From NCBI GenBank assembly GCA_944345705.1, contig CALVML010000011.1, forward strand, positions 1 to 40,543: a stretch of 40,543 nucleotides of DNA, in the 5' to 3' direction. The DNA is from an uncultured Clostridia bacterium (GTDB taxonomy: Bacteria; Bacillota; Clostridia; Christensenellales; UBA1242). Below are positions 1 through 5,699 of the stretch, piece by piece. A program made the position numbers and the translations under genes. Numbering within the stretch: position 1 is the first letter of the stretch; every line of letters starts with the position of its first letter. A model generated the notes under the pieces. The model had not been told where the DNA came from. It saw only the letters and a program-made list of their open reading frames with translations, and searched no databases.

Positions 1-47
1 ACCTCCGCCTTACCAAGGCGGTGCACTACCGACTGTGCTACATTAGC
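1..47 (-). tRNA. tRNA-Thr (anticodon GGT), cut by the window edge
   Basis: Read on the minus strand from 47 to 1, this is the 5' part of a tRNA. It has the acceptor 5' strand GCTAATG, a D-arm with paired GCAC/GTGC around AGTCGGTA, and a complete anticodon arm with stem CCGCC/GGCGG and loop TTGGTAA, so the anticodon is GGT (Thr). The variable loop begins with AGGT and the gene then leaves the window on the left, so the T-arm and 3' acceptor strand cannot be checked. It lies downstream, in the direction of transcription, of five truncated tRNA-Thr-like units (48-596) and is the only copy seen here with a proper 3' anticodon stem strand next to a normal 7-nt loop. Confidence 0.85.
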
Positions 48-109
48 ATATTCAGTTTTTGAGTTAAATTTTGTTGTCTTTTAAGTGGTAAAATTTGCTA
101 TTTTTTATC

Positions 110-147
110 TTACCAAGGCGGTGCACTACCGACTGTGCTACATTAGC
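110..147 (-). pseudogene. tRNA-Thr-like 5' half, unit A
   Basis: The 5' half is identical to the tRNA-Thr at 1-47 from acceptor GCTAATG through CCGCCTTGGTAAG, then diverges. The D-stem is GCAC/GTGC. The loop segment TGGTAA can pair with TTACCA at 86-91 (6 bp, 18-nt loop) in place of the normal anticodon stem. The 3' anticodon strand, T-arm and 3' acceptor strand are absent. Confidence 0.75.
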
Positions 148-209
148 ATATTCAGTTTTTGAGTATAATTTTGTTTTTTTTTAAGTGGTAAAATTTGCCA
201 TTTTTTATC

Positions 210-247
210 TTACCAAGGAAGTGCTCTACCGATTGAGCTACATCAGC
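210..247 (-). pseudogene. tRNA-Thr-like 5' half, unit B
   Basis: The acceptor strand is GCTGATG and the D-stem is GCTC/GAGC, which differs from unit A at both partners and keeps pairing. The 5' anticodon strand is CTTCC and the loop still reads TTGGTAA. Pairing of TGGTAA with TTACCA at 186-191 gives the alternative hairpin. The sequence after the break closely matches that of unit A. No 3' half is present. Confidence 0.75.
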
Positions 248-289
248 ATATTCAATTTTTTAGGTTAATTTTTATGGTAAAACCGTATC

Positions 290-327
290 TTACCAAGGCA
301 GTGCTTTACCTGCTAAGCCACATCAGC
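290..327 (-). pseudogene. tRNA-Thr-like 5' half, unit C
   Basis: The acceptor strand is GCTGATG and the D-stem is GCTT/AAGC with D-loop AGCAGGTA, again a fully paired variant. The 5' anticodon strand is CTGCC and the loop is TTGGTAA. The alternative hairpin pairs TGGTAA with TTACCA at 275-280, with a 9-nt loop. The unit is shortened to 80 bp by loss of about 20 bp of its A-rich part. Confidence 0.72.
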
Positions 328-437
328 ATATTAAGTTATGAAAATTTTACACTTTTATTACACTTTTTGATTTTTATTATAAAAACACAATTTTAAGAGT
401 GAGTTTATATATTATTTTATAATATATATAGTGATTT

Positions 438-497
438 CAGCCTTGGTAAAAGTAAACTATTACCAAGGCTGTGCGCTACCTGCTGCGCCACATAAGC
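438..497 (-). pseudogene. tRNA-Thr-like unit D with enlarged anticodon hairpin
   Basis: The acceptor strand is GCTTATG and the D-stem is GCGC/GCGC. The anticodon arm is replaced by a perfect 12-bp hairpin: CAGCCTTGGTAA pairs with TTACCAAGGCTG across a 10-nt loop (438-449 with 460-471). It can be read as a tRNA anticodon stem CAGCC/GGCTG whose loop has been expanded by an inverted copy of its own sequence. Farther on (406-428) a perfect 10-bp A/T hairpin with a 3-nt loop lies about where a T-arm would be. Confidence 0.7.
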
Positions 498-559
498 ACG
501 AACCAAATGTTTAATGACTTTTTGAGTGTTTTAGTTGCTGAAATTTGCCAATATGTATT

Positions 560-596
560 TTACTAATGTTGTACGCTAGGTTTGTGCCACATGAGC
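560..596 (-). pseudogene. tRNA-Thr-like 5' half, unit E (most decayed)
   Basis: The acceptor strand is GCTCATG. The D-stem no longer pairs fully (GCAC against GCGT) and the anticodon loop region reads TTAGTAA. The downstream TGGCAAATTT block shared with unit B is still present. It is the unit nearest the predicted promoter and the most diverged. Confidence 0.6.
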
Positions 597-619
597 TCAT
601 ACATTTGGTTTGCATAATA

Positions 620-648
620 AAAATATCATATATTTTAGTTTGTGTCAA
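620..648 (-). promoter_or_regulatory. Putative promoter of the tRNA-Thr-like array
   Basis: On the minus strand TTGACA (648-643) is followed after 17 bp by TATTTT (625-620), a weak -10. The expected start, near 613, lies about 17 nt upstream of unit E, a spacing usual for stable RNA genes. This would place the whole array and the tRNA-Thr on one transcript. Confidence 0.45.
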
Positions 649-887
649 TTGTTTTTTTGAGATTGTTTCATAGAAAAATAAATTATTGCTTAGGACAGTA
701 TTATATGAACGAAGATGTGACTTTAACTCTTTCACGAATGTAATAATTTTTAAATCGTTATAGTGCTAGCAAACTCATTGATAATGCTTTTTATTTAGAG
801 AAGTTTGATTATTTGTATAGCATGATATTATTTAGCAAAGTGGTTTAAATATGAAAAGTTGAATGTAGATGAATTTTTTATTAGTAA
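649..887. other. Intergenic stretch without recognised gene
   Basis: This A/T-rich stretch lies between the array promoter and the terminator of the ankyrin-like gene. Only reading frames of a dozen codons or so are open, none with a convincing ribosome site. I see no hairpin or repeat that stands out. Confidence 0.5.
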
Positions 888-923
888 AGAAAAAAGACCG
901 ATAGTTGTTACACTTATCGGTCT
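888..923 (-). terminator. Intrinsic terminator of the ankyrin-like gene
   Basis: The stem AGACCGATA/TATCGGTCT (895-903 with 915-923) has an 11-nt loop. On the minus strand it is followed by a run of six T. It lies just after the stop codon of the minus-strand gene at 941-1150. Confidence 0.85.
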
Positions 924-940
924 ATTTTTGCTGTCTTTCT

Positions 941-1150
941 TTACTCTCTGCCTTGTTCTTGTTCAACACTATGATTAATTAAATTTTCTAAAGGTTCTTT
1001 ATTGCCTTCTTTTATAGCAAGTTTTGTAGCAAGTTGAAGTGGAGTAGGATCTTTCACAACTCCTTCATTAAGCATTTTGTTTACCATTTCAATATTACCA
1101 GCTTCGACTGCTCTTTGAAAAGGTGATTTTTCTTTTTCTTTTTCTGCCAT
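941..1150 (-). CDS. Ankyrin-repeat-like miniprotein
   Basis: A 69-residue, highly charged soluble protein without a signal peptide or membrane segment. Residues about 10-60 resemble one and a half ankyrin repeats: FQRAVEAGNIEMVNKMLNEG matches the ankyrin pattern of a helix, GN.E.V and a second helix, and PLQLATKLAIKEGNKEPLENLI matches a second copy. Ankyrin repeats bind proteins; no partner or function can be named. The ribosome site is weak (AGAAG). The gene stands alone between a good promoter, whose spacer contains nine consecutive G, and a strong terminator, so it is a real transcription unit. Expression may vary with the length of the G tract. The ankyrin assignment rests on pattern similarity over a very short protein. 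Confidence 0.7.
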   Translation of the reverse strand: MAEKEKEKSPFQRAVEAGNIEMVNKMLNEGVVKDPTPLQLATKLAIKEGNKEPLENLINHSVEQEQGRE

Positions 1151-1183
1151 AATTAATTTCTTCTTTTTTTAATTTCTACCTTT

Positions 1184-1211
1184 ATTATACTCGGGGGGGG
1201 GTAATTGTCAA
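1184..1211 (-). promoter_or_regulatory. Promoter with G-tract spacer
   Basis: On the minus strand TTGACA (1211-1206) and TATAAT (1189-1184), both consensus hexamers, are separated by 16 bp. Nine of those 16 bases are an uninterrupted C run (G on the plus strand). The start is expected near 1177, giving a 27-nt leader for the ankyrin-like gene. Confidence 0.85.
1193..1201. repeat. G9 homopolymer tract
   Basis: Nine consecutive G on the plus strand, in a region where G runs longer than four are otherwise nearly absent. The tract sits entirely inside the promoter spacer, where slippage would change the -35/-10 distance. Confidence 0.95.
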
Positions 1212-1341
1212 GTACTTTTTTGAAAACAGTATTAATTTTTTAATTAAACAAACATTGCTAAATAAATAGGAGAGTGATATGGTTTAGTAAATTGTATTTA
1301 ATTGCCTATGCAAAGGAAGCATTATTGAAAATTAAGATTAC

Positions 1342-2700
1342 TTATTTTTTATCATAAAAGATGTAGGCGAGTTCTACTATATCTCCAGCGCCTAAAATAA
1401 GAAAGATGGAGTTTGTGTGATAATTTTTGATAATTTCTTGTTTACATTGCATAAAATTTTTAAAATATTTGGTGTTTTTATTTAATTTTGCTAAATCTTG
1501 TTTCATTTTAAAAGAAGATACTCCTTTTATAGCTTTCTCGCGAGCGGGATAGATTGGCAACAGCCAAACTTCGTCTGCCTTTGAAAGAACTGCCAAAAAT
1601 TCGTCATACAGATCATGAGTGCGAGTGTAAGTATGTGGCTGAAAAATTACCACAAGTCTTTTCTTGCCTAAACTTCTACAAAGAGAAATATTTGCATCGA
1701 TTTCATCAGGGTGGTGAGCATAATCGTGAATTATAGTGCAGTATTTGGTTTGTTTTATAATTTCAAAACGCCTTTCAATGCCTTTAAAGCTTTCAATTCC
1801 CTTTTTTATGTCCGCAAACGACATACCTTTTAACTTGCCTATTAGAATGGCGACAAGAGCATTGTAGATATTATGAAAGCCAAAGCAGGATAGATAAACT
1901 TTGCCTAAATTTTCACCATTTAGAAAGGCATTGAACATATATTTTCCGTTTTCATATTGACTTATATTTTTTGCAACTAAATCGGCATAATTTGAAATTG
2001 CAAAGGTCAGTCGTTTTGCCTTTGTGACAAGTTTTTGACAAAGCGGATCATCGTTGTTGAGAATAACCGTGCCATTATCAAAAGTATTATCGACAAACTT
2101 TTGATATGAAGAAAATTCATTTTCAAGAGTATGAAAATAGTCAAGATGTTCTGGTTTTATGTTCAAAACAACGCTGATATCGTTTTGAAGCGATAAAAAA
2201 TTATCCTTAAATTCGCACGCTTCAGTAATAAATAGATCATCCGAGCCAATATTCACATTGCTATCAATATTTTTAAGTACACCGCCTATATGGAGCATAG
2301 GGCTATAGCATTGACTTAAAACTTGATAGACAATTCCTGTGCATGTTGTTTTGCCATGAGAGCCTGCAATTGATATTGTCTTATAATTTTCTGTGAGTAT
2401 TCCAAGCACTTGGGCGCGAGAAAATATTGGCTTGCTAAGTTTTTTCGCATAGGCAAGATCACTATTGTCACTACTTATTGCCGATGAATAGATTACAGCA
2501 TCGCATTTTTCGACAAAACTTTTATTATTTCCCTTTGAAAATTCAAGGATATTTTCTTTGATAAGATTATCTATCTGTTTATTGTAACTAATGTCGCTTC
2601 CCATAATTTTTACATTGTGACTATGTAATATATATGCTATTGCAGACATACTTATCCCGCCTATACCTAACATGTATACGCTTTTCCATTTTATTGCCAT
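1342..2700 (-). CDS. murC: UDP-N-acetylmuramate--L-alanine ligase MurC
   Basis: The enzyme joins L-alanine to UDP-MurNAc using ATP, the first amino-acid addition to the peptidoglycan precursor in the cytoplasm. The 452-residue protein shows the N-terminal nucleotide-sugar motif GIGGISMS, the ATP-binding loop AGSHGKTT (K117), the EACEFKDNFL and NIKPEHLDYF segments of the central domain, and the C-terminal DYAHHPDEI and FQPHTYTRT motifs typical of MurC rather than the recycling ligase Mpl. I start at MAIKWK. The longer frame beginning at 2745 would add 15 hydrophobic residues not expected in MurC and would overlap the promoter-like TTGACC/TATATT. There is no Shine-Dalgarno before the chosen start, so the message may be leaderless. 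It is divergent from murB, the gene for a later step of the same pathway. Confidence 0.95.
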   Translation of the reverse strand: MAIKWKSVYMLGIGGISMSAIAYILHSHNVKIMGSDISYNKQIDNLIKENILEFSKGNNKSFVEKCDAVIYSSAISSDNSDLAYAKKLSKPIFSRAQVLGILTENYKTISIAGSHGKTTCTGIVYQVLSQCYSPMLHIGGVLKNIDSNVNIGSDDLFITEACEFKDNFLSLQNDISVVLNIKPEHLDYFHTLENEFSSYQKFVDNTFDNGTVILNNDDPLCQKLVTKAKRLTFAISNYADLVAKNISQYENGKYMFNAFLNGENLGKVYLSCFGFHNIYNALVAILIGKLKGMSFADIKKGIESFKGIERRFEIIKQTKYCTIIHDYAHHPDEIDANISLCRSLGKKRLVVIFQPHTYTRTHDLYDEFLAVLSKADEVWLLPIYPAREKAIKGVSSFKMKQDLAKLNKNTKYFKNFMQCKQEIIKNYHTNSIFLILGAGDIVELAYIFYDKK

Positions 2701-2705
2701 AATAA

Positions 2706-2735
2706 AATATATGAAATAGCTGATTAAAAGGTCAA
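2706..2735 (-). promoter_or_regulatory. Putative murC promoter, leaderless geometry
   Basis: On the minus strand TTGACC (2735-2730) and TATATT (2711-2706) are 18 bp apart. The last base of the -10 lies only 5 nt before the ATG at 2700, so transcription would start at about the start codon. This position supports starting murC at 2700. Confidence 0.55.
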
Positions 2736-2773
2736 AAATTAACATAATAAATTTTTATTTCATAGATATAAGC

Positions 2774-3637
2774 ATGTTGAAGATTATACTGTCGGATATT
2801 GAATATAATCAATGTGAAGAAATAAAAAATATAACGACTATCAAGACAAAAGGATGCGTCAAGGTTTTTTATCCTAAAAATCAAAAACAGCTTATATTTC
2901 TATATAATCTACTATCTATAAACAACATAAAATTTGCTTTAGTTGGCGGTGGCAGTAATGTGCTGATAAGTGACAGGTACATGGGATATATTGTATCGCT
3001 GTCTAAAATGCGCAAAAATATCTTGATAAGGGGAAATTCTGTCGTTGTTTGTGCTGGAGTAAAATTAAGTGATGTCTATAAAAATTGTCAAGAGCATGGG
3101 CTTAGTGGATTTGAAAAACTTGCTACCATTCCTGCGAGCATTGGCGGTGCGATTGGGATGAATGCAAGTTTTGATGGCAGTCAAATAAGCGATCATCTCG
3201 TTTGGATAAAAGTTTTGCGTAACGGAAAAATTGAAAAAATCTTCAGGAAGGATTTGATGTTTGGTTATAGAAAGGGATATTCTAAAGGGCTTATATTATC
3301 TGCCAAGTTCACATTGCGAGCAAAGGACAGAGATGAAATTCGCGATGAATTTATGAAAAATGCCATTGTTCGCTTAAGTAGTCAGCCACAAGGGAATAGT
3401 TTTGGTAGTGTATTTAAAAATCCCAGGAGTGTAAGTGCAGGCAGACTTATTGAAGAATGTGCTTTAAAAGGTAAAAGGCAGGGCGAAGCAATAATATCAA
3501 ATAAACATGCTAATTTTATTCTTAATACTGATAACGCAAGTTTTGGAGATGTGCTATATTTAATTCAACTAATGGAAAAAGAGGTCTATAAAAAGTTCAA
3601 AGTAAGACTTGAAAGGGAAGTAAAAATTATCAAATAG
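2774..3637 (+). CDS. murB: UDP-N-acetylenolpyruvoylglucosamine reductase MurB
   Basis: A cytoplasmic FAD enzyme that reduces UDP-GlcNAc-enolpyruvate with NADPH to UDP-MurNAc, the substrate MurC then uses. The 287 residues fit the shorter, Gram-positive type II MurB. FAD-binding signatures are GGGSNVLI and ATIPASIGGAIGMNAS; the GYRKGYSKG segment carries the conserved Tyr-Arg; the active-site serine is in NSFGSVFKNP; the C-terminal glutamate is in LEREVKII. There is no clear Shine-Dalgarno before the ATG. Its start is 73 bp from the divergent murC start, so the two promoters must overlap. A weak pair, TTAACA (2739-2744) and TAGATA (2763-2768), could serve it with a near-zero leader. It ends without an obvious terminator. 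Confidence 0.95.
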   Translation: MLKIILSDIEYNQCEEIKNITTIKTKGCVKVFYPKNQKQLIFLYNLLSINNIKFALVGGGSNVLISDRYMGYIVSLSKMRKNILIRGNSVVVCAGVKLSDVYKNCQEHGLSGFEKLATIPASIGGAIGMNASFDGSQISDHLVWIKVLRNGKIEKIFRKDLMFGYRKGYSKGLILSAKFTLRAKDRDEIRDEFMKNAIVRLSSQPQGNSFGSVFKNPRSVSAGRLIEECALKGKRQGEAIISNKHANFILNTDNASFGDVLYLIQLMEKEVYKKFKVRLEREVKIIK

Positions 3638-3677
3638 ATAAAAATTACAATATTCTATAAGCATATTTATATCTTAT

Positions 3678-3706
3678 TTGACAATAAATCACAAATATGC
3701 TACTAA
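3678..3706 (+). promoter_or_regulatory. Promoter of the GNAT gene
   Basis: TTGACA (3678-3683) and TACTAA (3701-3706) are 17 bp apart with an extended TGC before the -10. The expected start near 3713 gives a 60-nt leader, longer than most in this window. Confidence 0.7.
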
Positions 3707-3772
3707 TGAATGTAAGTAAGATTTTGTCATTTGGTGTATTACTTGATATAGCGAAAATAAATGGAAGACAAT

Positions 3773-4294
3773 ATGAAAAATATTAAATTGTATGTGCCAC
3801 AAGTAGAAGATTTGTGGTTTAGAAAAGTGTGCATGGAAGATCGTAAAACTATGGCATATAATGCTGGCTATAATGTAAGTTATGGTGGTTATCATTATGA
3901 AAGCGGTTGCATAGATTTTCCTGAAGAAAAATTTGAAAGATGGTATAAAGAAACAATGCCAAGGGTTTTCTATGCCTATGTGTTAGATCAAGATTTAAAC
4001 AAATTTGTGGGCTACTGCAATTTTAAACTCGACAAAACTTCTGGCAGAGCAAGTATGGGGATAGTGATAAAGGACGAGTTTCGCGGACAGGGCTACATGA
4101 CGCCAGCACTTAAACTTTTAATAGAAGAGGCAAAAAATCAGGGCGTAAAAGTGCTTACCGACAGCGTTCCTGTTTCGCGTGAAAACGCACTCAAGGTGTT
4201 CTACAAATTAGGCTTTAAAAATGCAGGGCAGTTTACAGGCGAAAAATTCGGCAAGGAAGAGATTGTTATGCAAATTGAACTTAATCTTGAGTAA
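3773..4294 (+). CDS. GNAT-family N-acetyltransferase
   Basis: A 173-residue cytoplasmic enzyme of the GNAT fold, which transfers acetyl from acetyl-CoA to an amine. The CoA pyrophosphate-binding motif A is FRGQGYMTPAL with the preceding beta strand MGIVIKDE, and the C-terminal motif B reads SRENALKVFYKLGFKNAG, as in GNAT acyltransferases of the RimJ/RimL type. The acceptor substrate cannot be deduced. The start is the ATG at 3773, which has GGAAG five bases upstream; an in-frame ATG at 3761 lies within or before that ribosome site and is less likely. It is a single-gene unit with its own promoter and a shared bidirectional terminator after it. Confidence 0.88.
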   Translation: MKNIKLYVPQVEDLWFRKVCMEDRKTMAYNAGYNVSYGGYHYESGCIDFPEEKFERWYKETMPRVFYAYVLDQDLNKFVGYCNFKLDKTSGRASMGIVIKDEFRGQGYMTPALKLLIEEAKNQGVKVLTDSVPVSRENALKVFYKLGFKNAGQFTGEKFGKEEIVMQIELNLE

Positions 4295-4313
4295 TAAAAA
4301 TATTAAAACACAC

Positions 4314-4358
4314 AAAAAAACTAGTTTTAGGCGATAAAATGCAAAAAACTAGTTTTTT
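4314..4358. terminator. Bidirectional terminator between convergent genes
   Basis: Two copies of AAAAAACTAGTTTT, each itself palindromic, pair across a 14-nt loop and are flanked by A and T runs. The hairpin can terminate both the GNAT gene and the minus-strand flavoprotein gene. Confidence 0.8.
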
Positions 4359-4392
4359 ATTTCATATTTTATTAATTTATTTTTAATATATT

Positions 4393-5016
4393 TTATCTAA
4401 TAAAATTAAATCGATTACCATATTCTACCAAAGGCGGATTGATATTGTTTTGCTTGCCTAAATCTACACATTTCAAAAGCCAAGCCATATTTCTTGCCAG
4501 ATTTCTCATGGTCTGCATTCCTTCTAGATCTTGTTCACACTCTCCAGGTTCTCTACCAAAAGCGACATTCCAATAGCTTGATCCTACCACAATCATATTT
4601 GATATAGTCATGTGCTTTTCAATATCGTCAAGTGCGCTTACAGCTCCAGCTCTTCTTGCCACAGCAACGCAGGCACCAATTTTATGACTAAGCACGCCAC
4701 CACTTGAGTAGAACATTCGATCCATTACCGATTGCAATCTACCACTTGCGTGAGCATAATATACAGGACTGCCAAAGATTACACCATCAGCTTCCTTCGC
4801 TTTTTCAAGCCACTCGTTTGCTACATCATCGTCAAAAATGCATTTTTTAATCTTTTGACAAGCACCGCAAGCAATGCAATCGCGAATAGGTTTGCCACCA
4901 ATATGGCAAATTTCTGTTTCAATTCCTTCATCATTAAGGGCCATTGCAATTTCACTTAATGCACTAAAGGTGTTGCCATTTGGTTTATAACTTCCATTAA
5001 ATAAAACAACTTTCAT
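4393..5016 (-). CDS. NADPH-dependent FMN reductase-like flavoprotein
   Basis: A 207-residue flavodoxin-fold protein. The N-terminal FNGSYKPNGNT loop is the FMN-phosphate binding site, and the SPVYYAHASGRLQSVMDR segment is the second flavin loop of the NADPH-dependent FMN reductase / iron-sulfur flavoprotein group. The motif CIACGACQKIKKC (about residues 47-59) has the compact cysteine pattern seen in this group, which in iron-sulfur flavoproteins can hold a 4Fe-4S cluster. The likely role is electron transfer or quinone/disulfide-type reduction in the cytoplasm; the substrate is unknown. A good AAAAGGAGT ribosome site precedes the ATG, and the predicted leader is only 17 nt. Confidence 0.88.
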   Translation of the reverse strand: MKVVLFNGSYKPNGNTFSALSEIAMALNDEGIETEICHIGGKPIRDCIACGACQKIKKCIFDDDVANEWLEKAKEADGVIFGSPVYYAHASGRLQSVMDRMFYSSGGVLSHKIGACVAVARRAGAVSALDDIEKHMTISNMIVVGSSYWNVAFGREPGECEQDLEGMQTMRNLARNMAWLLKCVDLGKQNNINPPLVEYGNRFNFIR

Positions 5017-5039
5017 GTTTGACTCCTTTTAATAATAAT

Positions 5040-5068
5040 ATTTTAATTTTGATAAACTTTTAAGTCAA
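5040..5068 (-). promoter_or_regulatory. Promoter of the flavoprotein gene
   Basis: On the minus strand TTGACT (5068-5063) and TAAAAT (5045-5040) are 17 bp apart. The start is expected near 5033, about 17 nt before the ATG. Confidence 0.75.
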
Positions 5069-5181
5069 ATTTTTTTAATATTATTTATGATATAATAATG
5101 ATATTTTTTTCAATAAATTATTTAAAAAATGTAATAAAATTAATAAAAATGAGAATTTTTAGTTAGTTTTCGAACTTTTTA

Positions 5182-5190
5182 TGCTAAAAT
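5182..5190 (+). promoter_or_regulatory. Extended -10 of the DUF4186 gene, leaderless geometry
   Basis: TGC followed by TAAAAT forms an extended -10 whose last base is 7 nt before the ATG at 5198, so the transcript should start at about position 5197. There is only a weak -35 candidate (TTAGTT, 5163-5168) and no Shine-Dalgarno. Confidence 0.6.
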
Positions 5191-5197
5191 ATTGACT

Positions 5198-5560
5198 ATG
5201 GATAAGATCGACTCAATTTTGGACTCGCTTAAAAAATCAAAATTTCGAGCAAAATTCGTTTTAAGCGAAAAGGATAGAGAGTATATAGATACAAAGGGTA
5301 TGAACACAATCAAAAGTCATGCCTATGATTTTGTAAAGCAAAAGCTTGCAGATCCATCTCGCTTTATAGATGGCAAGCAGACTGCTTTTCGTGGTCATCC
5401 TGTATTTATTGCACAACACGCCACAGCCACTTGTTGCAGGGGATGTTTAGAAAAGTGGCATAAGATAGAAAAAACGCACATTTTGTCTAGTTATGAGATT
5501 GACTACATAGTTAGTGTCATCATGCGATATCTTGAAAGCCAAATAGCAAATAGAAAATAG
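5198..5560 (+). CDS. DUF4186 family protein
   Basis: A 120-residue soluble protein of the DUF4186 family, recognised by the conserved core HPVFIAQHATATCCRGCLEK and the later KWHKI segment. The conserved His and Cys residues suggest metal binding, but no activity is established for the family and I do not assign one. I start at the ATG at 5198. A TTG two codons earlier is in frame, but neither has a ribosome site and the extended -10 ends just 7 nt before the ATG, which points to a leaderless message. It stands alone, upstream of the T-box of aspS. Confidence 0.85.
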   Translation: MDKIDSILDSLKKSKFRAKFVLSEKDREYIDTKGMNTIKSHAYDFVKQKLADPSRFIDGKQTAFRGHPVFIAQHATATCCRGCLEKWHKIEKTHILSSYEIDYIVSVIMRYLESQIANRK

Positions 5561-5665
5561 TGGCGAATTTATACAAGAAATTCTTTAATACTTATTGTAA
5601 ATTAAAATGTGATCTAATAATAAAAAAAGATTTTTCAAAGTAGCAAAACAATTTAAAAAAAATCG

Positions 5666-5694
5666 TTGACAATAAAAGAAAAAGATTTTATAAT
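5666..5694 (+). promoter_or_regulatory. Promoter of the T-box-aspS-asnS unit
   Basis: TTGACA (5666-5671) and TATAAT (5689-5694), both consensus, are 17 bp apart. The start is expected near 5701, just before the T-box leader. Confidence 0.9.
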
Positions 5695-5699
5695 AACCT

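Larger units (their letters stand above)
48..597 (-). repeat. Tandem array of five truncated tRNA-Thr-like units
   Basis: Five units read leftward toward the tRNA-Thr gene. Their tRNA-like 5' ends lie at 147, 247, 327, 497 and 596, giving unit lengths of 100, 100, 80, 170 and 99 bp. Each starts with a recognisable 5' half of tRNA-Thr(GGT): acceptor strand, D-arm, 5' anticodon stem strand and a loop related to TTGGTAA. Each then diverges into A/T-rich sequence instead of a normal 3' half. In the first four units the loop segment TGGTAA is followed by a complementary TTACCA, forming an alternative hairpin. A conserved flank (CTGAATAT or a one- or two-base variant) precedes the tRNA-like start of the intact gene and of most units. 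The array may be a decayed tRNA cluster or a set of structured RNAs; the sequence does not decide this. Confidence 0.85.

Noticed and set aside
110..596. Split (trans-spliced) tRNA halves as in some archaea
   Set aside because: Only 5' halves are present, no matching 3' half is visible, and what looks like an intact tRNA-Thr(GGT) lies next to them. Trans-spliced tRNAs are not known in bacteria.
1..597. Repeats at the start as a CRISPR array
   Set aside because: The repeated part is a tRNA 5' half and the intervening sequence is also similar between units; there are no unique spacers and the unit length is about 100 bp.
511..735. Open frame on the minus strand across unit E
   Set aside because: It has no ribosome site, has atypical composition, and overlaps the tRNA-like unit and its promoter.
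1275..1358. Short plus-strand frame after AGGAG near 1269
   Set aside because: The well-spaced ATG at 1280 reads only two codons before TAG. The overlapping GTG frame of 27 codons is too close to the AGGAG and runs into the 3' end of murC.
2701..2745. Longer murC with 15 extra N-terminal residues
   Set aside because: The extension is hydrophobic, unlike MurC, has no ribosome site and would include the promoter.
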